A stretch of 64,000 nucleotides of DNA from Microcebus murinus. Lineage: Eukaryota; Chordata; Mammalia; Primates; Cheirogaleidae. Where the stretch lies: the NCBI RefSeq assembly GCF_040939455.1, contig NC_134108.1, forward strand, positions 46,499,501 through 46,563,500. The letters run 5' to 3'. The notes under the pieces were generated by a model. That model saw only the letters and a program-made list of their open reading frames with translations, was not told the DNA's origin and did not search any database. Position numbers and translations under genes: made by a program. Positions 1 to 11,930 of this stretch are shown one piece after another (the stretch's first letter is position 1; each line of letters starts with the position of its first letter).

Positions 1-794
1 GGCAATAAATGCCCATTACTCCAACCCTTCAAGGAACCCTTCAACCCTTTTTTCCAAATTTTGTTTAAGGCTCATGCAATAATAAATAGAAAAAGACCAC
101 AAATATGCAATTTCAGCTTTTCTTTTACATAATCTTTAGAATAAACCTACATTTTCCCAAATGTTTTTCTTTTATGGAAATGAGTTTAAGGTTCTTACAA
201 TTGTTAATAATATCATTATATAAAAATGAGATGCAATAGTTATACTCTGCAACTGAGTAACTCCATTCTAACCATCTTTTTGTATTATGACATTTGCTAA
301 AATTTTCTGAAGAAAGAGCTTTTGTGCAAAGGATCTAATCTGAGGAAAAGCTCGACCTTATGCTTCCTATGCAAATTTAGAGAGCTGGAGCTCATTTTGC
401 ATTGTAAGAATTTCTCAAAAAATGTTAAACTACGTCCCAGAATATAATTGCCTACAGGTAAATTACTGCAAGCCTGGCCTGTTTTTCCAGTGGTTCTCAT
501 TATCAAACTGCAGATGTATTTCCATAGAAGGTATGTACTTCACTAAGTGAATAAAAATCATATTTTAAAAGGGATTAAAGTTATCATTATTAAAATACTG
601 AAAACACTGAAATTGCAAATATTGTAAATGATGAATTAGATATGTTACAAGATTTAATAAAATGTGGACACTCCATTTTCTAGCCCTTTGTGTCACTAAA
701 TTATGCATTGTAGTTTCTGTCACTTTTGGAGGAACAGTGATGAGAAGGATGTGAGTAGATCAAGTCAGCCATCACTGCTCTTTCCTTTTTTATA
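1..794. other. unassigned A/T-rich DNA
   Basis: No gene, RNA or recognisable repeat seen. Short open frames here have no recognisable protein features. Confidence 0.5.
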
Positions 795-3070
795 TCTCAT
801 GACTAAGTGAGATTTATCCTGAGGATGCAAGTTTGGTCCAAAATTAAAGAAGCAACCAATGTGTTTCATCACAATATCAACAGACTTAAAAACAAGACCT
901 ATAATCAATGGAGTAGATGGAGAAAATACATTTGCCAAAATTTAATATTTATGTATTATAAAATGGAAAAAGGCCAAGCAATCTAGAAATTAAATGATAC
1001 TTCCTCAACCCAATTAAATTGCATGTGTGCAAAACATACAGCTAACAAATTTTTCCCTACAGCTAATATGATGCTTAAAGGAGAAAGAATGACAAGTCCA
1101 GGATGTTTTCTCTTACCTCTTCTATTCAACAATGTACTAGAGGTCCTAGCCAGTGTAAGAAGTCAATAAAAAGACATACAAGGCATACAGATAGGAAATG
1201 CAGAAATAAAAGTATCTCTATTATCAGATGACTTGATTATCTATATAGGAAATATATAAAAATCCTCAAAAAGGTATTCTAAATAAAAAGTAAGTTCAGT
1301 AAGATTGCAAGTTTCAATGTTATGATTAGGAAAATCAACTATATTTTAATATACTAGCAAAAATATTTAGAAATTTAAATTTTAAAACGATAGTTATGAC
1401 AGCATCAAAATATGAAGTACTTTGAAACTATAATTCTAAAAAACTATATATTTATGTGAGAACTCAAACACAACTAAATAAATGGAGAGATGTATCATAT
1501 CCATGGAGTAGAAGTCCCAATGTTGTTAACATGTCCAGTTTTACCAAATTGCAATGACAAGCTAATTCCAATATTTAGAAGAAAAAATCAAAAGAATTTG
1601 AATAGCCACAATAGTTTTTGAAGAATAAAGTTAGAGGACTCACTGCAACTTATTTCAACATTTACTATAGAGCAACAATAATCAAGGGACTATGATATTG
1701 GTGAAAGGACAGACACATAGATCAATTGAAGAGCACAGAGAGTCCAGAAATAGACCCACATATATGGACAAGTGATTTTTGACAAAGTTGTCAATGCTAT
1801 TCAGTGAAAAAAGACCAAAAAATGGTGCCTGAAAAATGCAATATCCATATTTTTTAAAAAGGATTTCAATATATATTCATATTTTAAGTCACATGAAAAT
1901 TAACTCTAAATGGACTATAGATTTAAATATAGACACTAAAATCTAAAAATTTTTAGAGGAAAACATAGAAGAGATTTTTGGTGACTTCAAATTAAGCAAA
2001 GTACTCTTATATACAAAATTGAAGCATTATTCAAAAAAATAAAGAAATTTTAAAATTGTTTTTAATCAAATTTTAAAACTTTTCTTCATTCAAAAGTGTT
2101 GTTTGGAAAATGAAAAGACAAGCCACAGCTTAAGAGAAAATACTTGCAGAAAACCTGATAGGGGACTGGAATGCAGAATAAATAAATAAAAATCTCTACA
2201 ACTCAATAAGATAAACCACCCTACCCCAAAAAATTGGCCAGAAGATTTTATCAGATTTATCACCAAAAAGAGATACACAGATTGCAATTAAACACACAAA
2301 AAGATTCTTTGCATCACTAGTTATTAGAGGATTAAAATTAATATCACACCCAGATACTACTACATGCCTATTAGAATGACTAAAAATTTTTTAAATGACA
2401 ATCTCAAATATTGGTGAGGAAGAAGAACTAGATCTCTCTTAAATTGCTGGTAGAAATGTAAAATTGTACAACTACTTTTTAAAATAGTTTGGGAGATTTT
2501 CATAAAGTTAAACATCCCCTTACCATATAACCCAACAATCTCACTCCTAGCCAAGGGAAATAACATATTCACATAAAATCTTGCACGTGAATATTTATAA
2601 AATAACTTTATTCTGTGTTGTCAAAAACTGGAAACAATCTGTATGTTCATCAACCAGTAAACGGATAAAGCATGAGTATACATTCTTGCAAAGTAATACT
2701 ATTTAGCAAGAAAAAGGAACGAACCACTGATACATGCAACAACATGGATACATCTTTAATGTATATGTTAAATGAAAGCAGCCAGACTCAAAATGCTACA
2801 TACTAAATGATTCTGTTTTAGGTGACATTCTCAAAAAGGCAAACTATGGGAAGAGAAAGCTGACTGGTGGTTGCCAATGGGCCTGTGGAAGGTGACTGGC
2901 TACAATATTGCATATGGGAACTTTTTGAAGTTATGGAAATGGTCTATTATATTATCTTGCTTGTGGTGGTGGGTATATGACTCTCTGCATTTGTCAAAAT
3001 AAACAATATTGTTATCATAAATAGGGTGAATTTTACTGTATGTAAATTTTACCTCCACAAATCCAATTTA
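795..3070 (+). repeat. Old, degraded LINE-1 (L1M type), 3' part
   Basis: The stretch follows the order of an L1 ORF2 and 3'UTR. It begins at a TGACTAAGTGAGATTTATCC-like segment, passes a reverse-transcriptase active-site remnant near 1225 (TCAGATGACTTG), then C-terminal ORF2 landmarks near 2440-2780 (untranslated relics of 'aactggaaacaatc', 'acaacatggataca'). It ends in a 3'UTR-like tail at about 3000-3070. Many stops and indels break all frames, so it is inactive. The subfamily is inferred from its high divergence only. Confidence 0.75.
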
Positions 3071-6000
3071 CAAAAAAAAATCTATTAGGTATATTGCATT
3101 ATGAAACAGCTTATGTCATTCAAGAGTAAAATGCTGTTATTGTACCAATATCATCCTATAACCCAAATGGAATATGTCAAGAAATATTGCAACTATTTAT
3201 TTCAGTTTGACTAAATTTAAAGACTTCAAATACAGAATGCTATTACTTCCCTAAAGCAATTGAAAGTAAAGCTGCTTCTTTTCTTTACAATTCATCAACA
3301 CATAAATTAATATTTTCTTTTCATTGACTAAATGGGTCCTGCAGCTGCTTTTCTTGCAGGCAAACAATAGGAGGAAAAGGAATAGAGTTAATCCACTTTG
3401 TAATAAATTGTACGAAAGTGATCAATAAACTTGTGATAAAATACTGTTTAGTTAATACCTATTTAACCCCAAAATCAATTAAAGAAGAAATTAATGGAGA
3501 GTATCAAAGCTGTTACACACACTAATTTAAGGAATGTTTAGCTATTTTTCCACTTTATTTTTATGGATATGAAATCTGTCAATACATCCAATTAGAAATA
3601 CTCGAAGTTAGTGCTGGCCCTATGTTAATTGCTAAGATATTTAGTCATTTCATTCCTTTGCGTCTCTTCACTTTGTAATATACAGTCAGAATCAAGTACA
3701 TAAAACATTAAAAATAAAGCTATGAAATAGTAAGGAATACTATCTGTAAGAACCTGGTTTGAAATTTCAGCAACAAACTATTAAATATTATAAAATATTA
3801 AATAATATTAAATATTAAACTATTAAATATTGTAAAATAGAAACAAACATAAGTAGATATTTAAAAACAATACACTGTCACAGAAAACACTTCTAATTTT
3901 AATTGGGAAAATTAAGATTTCTGTTGAAGCACAACTTTCTACACTTTTGAATGCAGACAAATAGAACATAAAAGTATTGCCAGCAAAATACAGGACAGTA
4001 ATATATCACATAATCTTCTCAAAACTTTGTCAGCCTGCTCAAATTGGTCATGAGATGGCAAAAATCAGTAAGTAATAGAATAAGTCAGCGTGACTGATCT
4101 GCACAGCAAAACTGTACAAGATGATAACGAAAAAGGCTTGTTCTGCTCTTTTTAAGACTTTGATAATCCATGCAGAACCGGTACAATCATATTTGCAGGT
4201 TTTGAATCTGATTTACCACTGCCTTCCAGATCTCGCGGCCCAAATGAGATTCATGTAACTCCAGGACCATCTGTAAATGCACGCTTACATTCCAGTTATC
4301 CCCTGGTGAGACATACTCCGTGACCCCCACAGTCCTAAACAGATGATTAATCTCTTCATAATCTTTTGGTTAGATTTAACAATCTGTCCCTTCACTTTCA
4401 GAACTTCTCTCAAGAAATGTGGAGAGTATTTCCATCTGCCTATGTAAAAGCAAATATTTTGACCATCATACTTACCTTTGTTACAATAAATCATGTTGCT
4501 AAGAAAATTAGGAAAGACTACATTTACTTTGTTTATTCCAATAGCAGTGTCTCCTCTATTTAACCACCCTCCACATTTTAAAATAAATTCACTCTCTGAT
4601 TAGAACAATTGCCAAATAAAAGTAATGTTGTTTAATAAAACTTTCAATGATAAATCTGATGAATCTCACTCCAAAGAAATTCTGCCAAAATGCAAATGTT
4701 TAAAAGAATACAGATGTGGGGTCCCTAACTCAATGGAACAAGTGCAGCAGATGTTTCCAGAGGACTTGCTAATTGCACTACTTCCCACTTCATACCAATC
4801 TTTAAATATTTTCTCTGGAATGACCACAGGATGATGACTGAAAAATACATTAGAAAGTTCTTTTTGTTTCCTAAATTGAATTATAACATAATATCTTAAT
4901 TTAATTGAGAGTTTCCTATATGCATGCTAAAATTTTAATATGGTACACAGACCTATGGAACCCTCAAGTGGTCTGTGAGAACAGTGTGTTAAAAAAAAAA
5001 ATGAATGCCCCAAAAGGTAAAGTTACTGTCTTAACTTTTTCAAAAAATCCAAGATCTAGATAATATTAAAAAGTGGCTGAAGATGCATTAAAAGAATAGA
5101 AAACCTGCTATGACCAATTTATGTTCATGCACATTGTCTTAATTGCATACCAAAATGCATTCCAGTAACTCAAAGAGTCAGCATCAAAGTATCAAAATAA
5201 GCACTAGGGCATTTGCATATTTATGCTTTGAGTAATAAAGACAGCTATAAAAACAGGGTCTATGCAGAATCTGGAAAAGCAATAAACAGTTGGGGAGCAA
5301 GGGTGTGTTTTAATATATGTATTACTAGTGGATTTAGCTATAAGGCATATTCACTTAAAACATCTGTTTCTTAGTTTCACTCTGTGTGCAATGGTATGAT
5401 TATTAGTGGTCTTGTTACTTCCCAAAATATAAAGTTTGTTATTAACTTTGATAAGTATATAATTTCACTTTGCTCTTTCCACATGTGTTACTGATATAAG
5501 ATGTATTGCTTGTTTCTATTTCAACTTGGCACCACTTACTATTGTTTTTGGTGAACAATTGAATTCACATTTTGAATGTTTTCCATGTGGATTATGAAGT
5601 ACACAATTGGAACTAAAGAAAGCCTCAGCAGATTTCTATAATATTATAGAGTCCATGAAGTAATGGATAAATATAGTTGTATTGCCTCTGAAACAATATA
5701 AAGGATTTTTGCCTCAAACCACAGTAATGAATAAATCATCACCTTAGAAGAATATTAATTTGATGTGAAATATGTAGATGATGTAGATGAACTATATAAC
5801 TTGGTTAGAGTGCATGCATGTGGCACTAGAACCTGTGATGAGAAAATCTCTGTGGTTTATATCCATACCCATAAAATTCTCATCCTAAAATAATTAATAA
5901 ATATTAGTGGAAGCATATGGTTTCTTGAGAAATGGGTTAGAGTTGTTATCAACTTATTTTGAGTATTTTGTATATTAAAATAACACAAAGAGCTATTTAT

Positions 6001-6312
6001 TAAATACATTCTTTCATATATGAAAAATTAACAGTTCTTTCCTTCTTTCCCACCCCTGCTCTACCTGCCTTCTACCTTTTGTCATAAAATGAGTGTGAAC
6101 TAGATAGCTATTTGGTTGATTTGGCTGGATTGGACTTTATTTTCCCTTTCTTTTTGAAAATTTTGTTTGAAAATCAAGTAAGCAAGCAATTTAAAAAGGT
6201 CTATTGAGTGCCTGTGCTGTGTGCTAAGGAGATAGGGGAATTAGTGTGCTCATTGGAGACCAGCACAAACAGCGCACATTCAACTCAGAGGGGTTCTTTG
6301 ATCTGGGGGTGT
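3071..6312. other. unassigned DNA
   Basis: About 3.2 kb without a recognisable gene or repeat family. Several 60-70 codon open frames lie between 4285 and 4834 on both strands, but they overlap each other and show no domain, signal peptide or splice context that I recognise. The part at 4130-4400 is less A/T rich than its surroundings and may be a relic of something older. Confidence 0.4.
3776..3839. repeat. A/T-rich local duplication
   Basis: AAACTATTAAATATT followed by (A/G)TAAAATA occurs at 3776 and again about 41 bp later near 3817, with intervening AATATTAAAT units. It looks like slippage in A/T-rich DNA. Confidence 0.6.
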
Positions 6313-6646
6313 AAAGAAAGTTGTTCCAGGCCGGGCGCTGTGGCTCACGCCTGTAATCCTAGCTCTTGGGAGGCCGAGGCGGGCGGATTGCTCAAGGTCA
6401 GGAGTTCAAAACCAGCCTGAGCAAGAGCGAGACCCCGTCTCTACTATAAATAGAAAGAAATTAATTGGCCAACTGATATATATATAAAAAAAAATTAGCC
6501 GGGCATGGTGGCGCATGCCTGTAGTCCCAGCTACCCGGGAGGCTGAGGCAGAAGGATCACTCGAGCCCAGGAGTTTGAGGTTGCTGTGAGCTAGGCTGAC
6601 GCCACGGCACTCACTCTAGCCTGGGCAACAAAGTGAGACTCTGTCT

Positions 6647-6685
<39 letters not shown>

Positions 6686-6696
6686 AAGTTGTTCCA
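6313..6696 (+). mobile_element. Lemur-type Alu with target-site duplications
   Basis: A dimeric 7SL-derived SINE runs from GGCCGGGCGCTGTGG at 6329 to a poly(A) run ending at 6680. The left arm has the A and B boxes of the RNA polymerase III promoter (GGTTCGAAACC-like B-box region near 6400). The middle linker is extended (TACTATAAATAGAAAGAAAT and an ATATATATA run), which I associate with lemuriform Alus. A 16-bp duplication, AAAGAAAGTTGTTCCA, flanks it at 6313-6328 and 6681-6696 and proves insertion by target-primed reverse transcription. The exact duplication points to a fairly young copy. Confidence 0.95.
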
Positions 6697-6840
6697 ATAA
6701 TGTGTTGATGCCACCTAAGACCTGAGCATGATCATAAACAAGCAAGGGTGGAAAAGGGACAAGACCAAATGTAGGAGAAATAAAATAGTGATAGTTTCCA
6801 GGACTGTTTGTTTGGCTCTCAAAAACTCAGTTGACAGATG

Positions 6841-7340
6841 CTGCATTAATTTTCTACTACTGCACTTATTCATTTACATTTCTGTAGGTTAGCAGTCAGG
6901 CACAACATGTCTGCAACCTCATTTTAGGATATCACGAGGCCAAAATTAAGGTGTGGGCTGGGTTGAATTCTTATCTGATGGCTCTCAAGAAAACTCTTCC
7001 AAGCTCATTCTCTTTGATTAAGTCAGTTCTTTCAGGTTGCAGGTCTGAGCTACTCTTTTCCTTTCTGGTTGTCAACCTGGGGCTTCTCTCAGCTCCCAGG
7101 GACCACCTCCATCTGGCCTTCATTCCTTATCATCTGGCCTTCTTTATCTTCAAGTAAGCAATGCTATATTGAATCTCTCCTATGTTTTGAAATTTTGACT
7201 TCCTTCTCTGCTTATAAATATAGAACTCCTATGGTGAGGGTAGGCTCATCTGGATAATCTCCCTCACTTAAAGTCAACTATGCCTTCTGCAATTATGGGG
7301 GTGAAATCTGTCATGTTCACAGCCCCAGGGGTTACAGAGG
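6841..7340 (-). repeat. Ancient MaLR/ERVL-type LTR, degraded
   Basis: Read on the plus strand, the block has the pattern of a reversed MLT1-like LTR: a start like 'ctgcattaattttctactactgc', an 'aggccaaaattaaggtgt' segment, a pyrimidine-rich middle, and an end like 'tcatgttcacagccccaggggttacagagg'. The family call is by recognition and the limits are approximate. Open frames inside are chance. Confidence 0.5.
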
Positions 7341-7489
7341 ACACGTTCACCAGAGCTGAGGGCCATCCTAGAATTCCCTTATCACAGGTGGTAACACAAA
7401 TGAGATATAGATACGAGAGAAGAGAAGGACTAGAGAGGAAAAGCTGAGTTCAGGTTTGGTAAGATGGATTGAGAATCGGTGAATATTCA

Positions 7490-7720
7490 AGGAAAGATGT
7501 AAGTATGCCATTGGGTAGGTGCTTCAGGCATTCAGAAGAAAGGTCTGGCCTAGAGAAAGAGAAATAAGTAGTTGGCATATCATTAATAACTGAACCCATG
7601 AGAGTAGATTATATCATCTATGGAGAGTTATAGAAGGCCTAAGACCAAGCCTTAAGAAACTGAAGAAATGGGTAGAAACCAAAAATTAGTGACTGAGAGG
7701 AAAAGAATCTGCTGACATAC
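7490..7720 (-). repeat. L2 LINE fragment, antisense
   Basis: Plus-strand text such as 'ggtctggcctagag', 'agattatatcatctatgg' and 'ggcctaagaccaagcctt' matches the antisense of the L2 ORF2 reverse-transcriptase region. It is heavily diverged and carries no open frame. The limits are approximate. Confidence 0.4.
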
Positions 7721-8399
7721 ATTCTAAGATAAGATTTAACTTAAAAAGGTAGCATTTGTTTTTTTACGTTAAATCTTGCTGAGAAATCTATTAGAAAAAA
7801 TACTCATATGTACTACTAGGAATTGAGTGACATGGAGTAAGGGGTTACTGTGGACTAAGCAGTTTCAGTAAAATGATGAGTACCTAAGCCAAACTAGCAT
7901 TGTTTGAAGAGGAAATGAAATCAATGAGTTTCAGACAATTATTTAAGTAATTTGGCTCTCAAGGAAAGGTACATAAGTAGAGATTTTGTGTCTTTCTTTT
8001 AAGATATGAGAGATTGAACATACTTAAGCAAAAATGAAAAGAACTCAGGATACAGGAAGAGGCTGAAAGTGGGAAAACCCCTGAGGGAGATAGTGGTGGG
8101 ATATCGAATTTTCTAGAAGCACCTCTATCACTGCAACCTGGTCGAGGGAAGGGTGGGTGTGAATGTAGAAAGTTCACAAATTTATTGGTGTAATAATGAA
8201 GATATTTCCACCTATTTTCTAAGTAGATTAAGAGGGAAGGTGAGTTTTTGAGAGTGGATAAGACAAGACTGAAGTGAAAGGTCTGAGGAAGAGAAAGTTT
8301 ACATTTGTCTTTGTGGTAAATAGGAGAGGGAGCTGCCTAGAGACATATCATCAGATTGTCTGCTAACCAGTAGGACCCAAATAAAGACAGATTCACAAA
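7721..8399. other. unassigned DNA
   Basis: No recognisable gene or repeat. It ends at the target duplication of the next element. Confidence 0.4.
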
Positions 8400-8776
8400 G
8401 GAATCTGTTGGAGACTAAGACCCTCCACATTCCAACGACTTGTCCTGACTTGTCCTGACTTGTCCTATGCAGGAAAAATAGCCTAAGATGAAAATAGCAC
8501 CCAGCCCTCCAGCTATAGTTCCGAGAAGAATGCATTACAGCTTTCGGTGCCATTGAGATGCTGATTGTGGCTGATTAGCCCACACCCAAGCCTCATCATC
8601 CCCCTACTCTATTTTTCTGTTTCTACTTCCTTGTTTTCTGTATATAAAACCTACTAAAAATCCAAGTAAAGTAGACCTTGACAACCCTTTGCTTAGTCTC
8701 GTTTCTTTCTCTCGCCCATCTCTTTCAGGCACGGTCCCCCTTGCCCCCGCGAGTCCCGCGGGTCGGGACAGGAATC
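8400..8776 (+). mobile_element. Solo LTR of a class II (betaretrovirus-like) endogenous retrovirus
   Basis: The LTR runs from TGTTGGAGAC at 8406 to GGGTCGGGACA at 8770 (365 bp), with canonical TG...CA ends. GGAATC occurs immediately before (8400-8405) and immediately after (8771-8776). A 6-bp target duplication is the length used by class II ERVs. A TATA box (TATATAAAAC) lies at 8641. The U5-like end is G/C rich with pyrimidine tracts (TTTCTTTCTCTCGCCC). No internal gag, pro, pol or env sequence is present, so it is the product of LTR-LTR recombination. I see no canonical AATAAA. Confidence 0.85.
8437..8466 (+). repeat. 10-bp triplication in the LTR U3 region
   Basis: GACTTGTCCT is repeated three times exactly, head to tail. 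Repeated short units in U3 often act as enhancer repeats in retroviral LTRs; that role here is inference. Confidence 0.8.
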
Positions 8777-9289
8777 AGTTAATTTGTTTCTGCCTTATAC
8801 AACTACTATTCTTAGAGCTATCTATAGAAACTAAAAATAATCATATTCATTAACCTAGGCTTGGTATTTTTACCAAGGAGCTGAGTTGGAAAGACTGCGG
8901 GATAAAGAGGCTTTATGTATTCCCAAGAAAGTGGTTAAAAAGATGGATCATGGAAGCCACACCAAACAAGAGAGAAGAGAGGGTAGGAAGTAGAGAGAAA
9001 ATGGAATCAATGTCTTGGTAAAACCAGAGTTGCCAGTTATAGTTGGAATAATTGGGCATTTTATCTAAGAAGATGAAAGGTTATATTGAAGGAGTGGAAT
9101 GTCCGTATCAGTGATTTCAGAGAAATATTTGCTTTTTATCTTATAATTAATTACATTTAAACTTTATTCACCCTACCTTCTATGCTTATATGGTTTCAAT
9201 AGTCACTGAAAGTCCTTTTATACCATAAGTTTCCTTTTGTGAGTTTGTCATTTTATTTAATCTCTTACTTGACTGACCAAACTACCAAA
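8777..9289. other. unassigned DNA
   Basis: No recognisable gene. A purine-rich stretch at 8880-9010 could be an L2-antisense remnant but is too diverged to call. Confidence 0.4.
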
Positions 9290-9371
9290 CTGTATATATA
9301 CTATGTGTGTATATATATATGTCATATACATATGTGTATATATCATATATATATACACACACATATATACA
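9290..9371. repeat. TA/TG/CA microsatellite
   Basis: Alternating purine-pyrimidine dinucleotides (TATA, TGTG, ATAC, ACAC) for about 80 bp. The 83-codon open frame that crosses it is a by-product of the repeat. Confidence 0.85.
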
Positions 9372-9384
9372 GCTTACCACATTC

Positions 9385-9560
9385 CGGGTACTTTATTAAA
9401 TACTTTATGTACATTTTCTCAATGTATCTTCACAATAAAGACAAGAGTGTATTAATTTTACAGATTACAGAACTATTAATACTTAACTAGATAGGTTAAG
9501 TAACATGCCCTAAACTATACAGTCTATAGAGCTAGTACTATTAAAAGAGGAACAGAGCAT
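9385..9560 (-). repeat. MIR-type SINE, antisense
   Basis: The plus strand shows the antisense MIR order: 'tttctcaatgtatcttcacaataa', 'ttttacagattacagaac', 'aggttaagtaacatgccc', 'ctatagagctagtac'. These correspond to the conserved MIR core read backwards. Confidence 0.75.
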
Positions 9561-10464
9561 AAACAGATCTGCTCAATTATAAATTATAATTATATCTGCT
9601 AATTATAAATTTTTGTTTTTAAATACTAAGCTGAAATTGGGCATATATTTTTGAGCCTTTGCTTATGAGTGTCTTTCTGTTTTTTCATATAAATTGGCTA
9701 ATATATATCTCTGAGAATATATTCAAGTATTTTGCAATAAATATTGGAGTCATTGGTAATGATTCTGATAAACATGGTTTCCTATTTTGAGGTCTTTGGG
9801 AAAAGATGACAAGAGAATATCTGATAAATAATGTGGAAAACTGATAGGAGTTGTTGATGGATTGGTTATATTCAAATAGAATTCATGTTCAAAGGCAAAG
9901 TCAGGATTTCAAGCCATATCAACACTGACACTGAATTTAATTAGCTACCTCCAGGTTCAGCAGAACGCTTGGCTGTGTGTGTCCCATGCTCTTTCACAGA
10001 TCCCTAGTCAGATCAACCTCCCAAACTCCAGGATTGCTCCTTCACCAAACATTCTGTCTCCTCATGTCCCTGTTTCATGTCTTAGTCCACACTTTCACTC
10101 TCAATACATAGCAGCTCTGGTTTTATTTCCAAGAGAAGGAAGCCATCAAGACTGATTTCTCTCTGCTTCTCTCTGTATCACTTTTAGATTTACTGACTCT
10201 AACACCCGTTCTTACCTCTTTCTTTCAGCCTCAAACAAGTATAGCTGTGCAAAATTAATATATCCCAAGAGCCAAAGATTTTATCTCCTACTGTATTTTT
10301 AGATTAACTACACTTCACTTATTTATCCTAATTTTCTCCCCATTAGTATACTATAAACTCCCAATTCTTTGCTCTCAGTCTACTAAAAAACAAACAAACA
10401 AAAAGTATTCCTTAAAGTATCTCCTACCTTCCTCATTTTACTGTCATCTGTCACATCCCAGAGA
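9561..10464. other. unassigned DNA
   Basis: No gene or repeat recognised. Confidence 0.4.
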
Positions 10465-10640
10465 CATTGTGGCATAAGGCAAAATGAAAAGGTTTTGGAA
10501 GCAGACCAAGAGATGCTGTTGGGCTTTTTATCCCACTCCTATACTACCACTTAGCACTTTGTCACTTATCTCTCTCCAAGATTCAGTTTCCTGATCTTAA
10601 AAATGAAAATGATATATACCATTCAATAGCATCCTCTGCA
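10465..10640 (+). repeat. MIR-type SINE, sense
   Basis: Sense-order MIR landmarks: 'gttttggaagcagacc', 'ccacttagcactttgtcac', 'attcagtttcctgatcttaaaaatgaaaatga'. Diverged copy. Confidence 0.7.
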
Positions 10641-11240
10641 AAATGTGGTAAAAAATATGTTACTGACTTCCCATTTGTTTAATTGGAAAGTAGACAAGGG
10701 AAACAAAGATGAGTAATGACTTTTGTATGACCAACACCCTATCTCATCATTGCCAAAATTCTTGAAACCATTGTCATAATTTCTAATTCCTCAACTCCTA
10801 CTCATTGCTTAATTTAATTCAATACACTTTGACTTCTGGATTTACCACTCAGCAGAAATTGGTCCAAGGTCATCAAATTGCCTTATACTTAAATCTTAAG
10901 GTCTCTTTAACATTCCATTTAGTCTTCCCTCAGATTTTGTGTTTCCTCTGGGTTCTATCCTTTGTCCTTTTATGATTTTATTTAGAGGATCTGAGACATC
11001 TCTTTAGTGCTAATATTTTCAATAACCATATGTTCATCTCAAACTTTGTCTCTATCAAACTGTAAATTCTTATTACAAATTGCCTATTCAGTATCAAATA
11101 ATGAAGCACAACTATCCAAAGGAGAATTCCCCATAAAACCTAATTCTTCTGAATTCCTGAAATATCTGCATAATGTTGCCCAAGTCACCATTCCCCAAGC
11201 AGAAAACCTTGGATTCAGATTTCCTACTGTCACTTCCCTC
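10641..11240. other. unassigned DNA
   Basis: No gene or repeat recognised. An open frame at 11007-11252 shows no protein feature that I know. Confidence 0.4.
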
Positions 11241-11930
11241 CTCCAGGTATAATTTGGCACTGTTCCGTAGATAGTGAGGGATTCTGGGTCTCCTAGGGAC
11301 GAAAGTAGGTGCTGTTGCCTTAGTGCAATTGCCTTCCTGGAAAGAAGAACAAGGGTGGGCCCAAGGTCCTCCTCTTGGTCCTGCCCCACCCTAATCCTGC
11401 CCTAAGCTATTGCCATACCTGGGGGAAAAGGAAATACCCCATGAATCTGCCCATCAGAACTTAGCATGCCAGCTGCAAAAGAATGCAGAGGACTCTCTAG
11501 CCCACAGGCCAAGCAGCATAGATGCCATAAAGTCTGGAAATTGACCTAGAACAACCTGCATGTGTAGTCTAAGAGTCACATCATGCAACTCCCAACTCTC
11601 CAGTCAAAGTGGTTCCACGGTGATGTCGGAGCCACAGAGAGGTCCCAATCCAGGCACTATAAAACAAGACTCAGGCTGTAACCAGGTCTCTTTTTGCCCT
11701 TTCTTTTGCTTTCCCTTTGCTATGAGGATGGGTCTGGTTGTTATCTATGGCATATATATCACACTCTGTAAACCTATATCTTGCTCTTCCTCTGTAATCC
11801 TATCATTCTCTCCTCAATAAACCTCATTTTTGTGTTTGCTTTACTTTGATGCATCTAGTCATTCTTCTGCCATGAGCGTGCTATAATAAACAACATTTCA
11901 GACTGAAACCTGACAGCAGCATGTACTTTA
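11241..11930 (+). mobile_element. ERV1-like LTR (probable solo LTR)
   Basis: The block has the order of a retroviral LTR: a C/T and G/A mixed U3, a TATA-like CACTATAAAACAAG near 11655, pyrimidine tracts, a polyadenylation signal CAATAAACC at about 11814-11820, and a short U5-like end (CTGCCATGAGCGTGCTATAA). I could not find matching target duplications, so the ends are approximate and no internal retroviral genes adjoin it. The family is not named. Confidence 0.55.

Noticed and set aside
4285..4834. Cluster of 60-70 codon frames on both strands
   Set aside because: They overlap each other, show no domain or splice signals, and no homology is recognised.
5205..5255. ATTTGCAT octamer near a TATAAA-like segment as a promoter
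   Set aside because: Such matches are frequent by chance in A/T-rich DNA, and no gene lies downstream.
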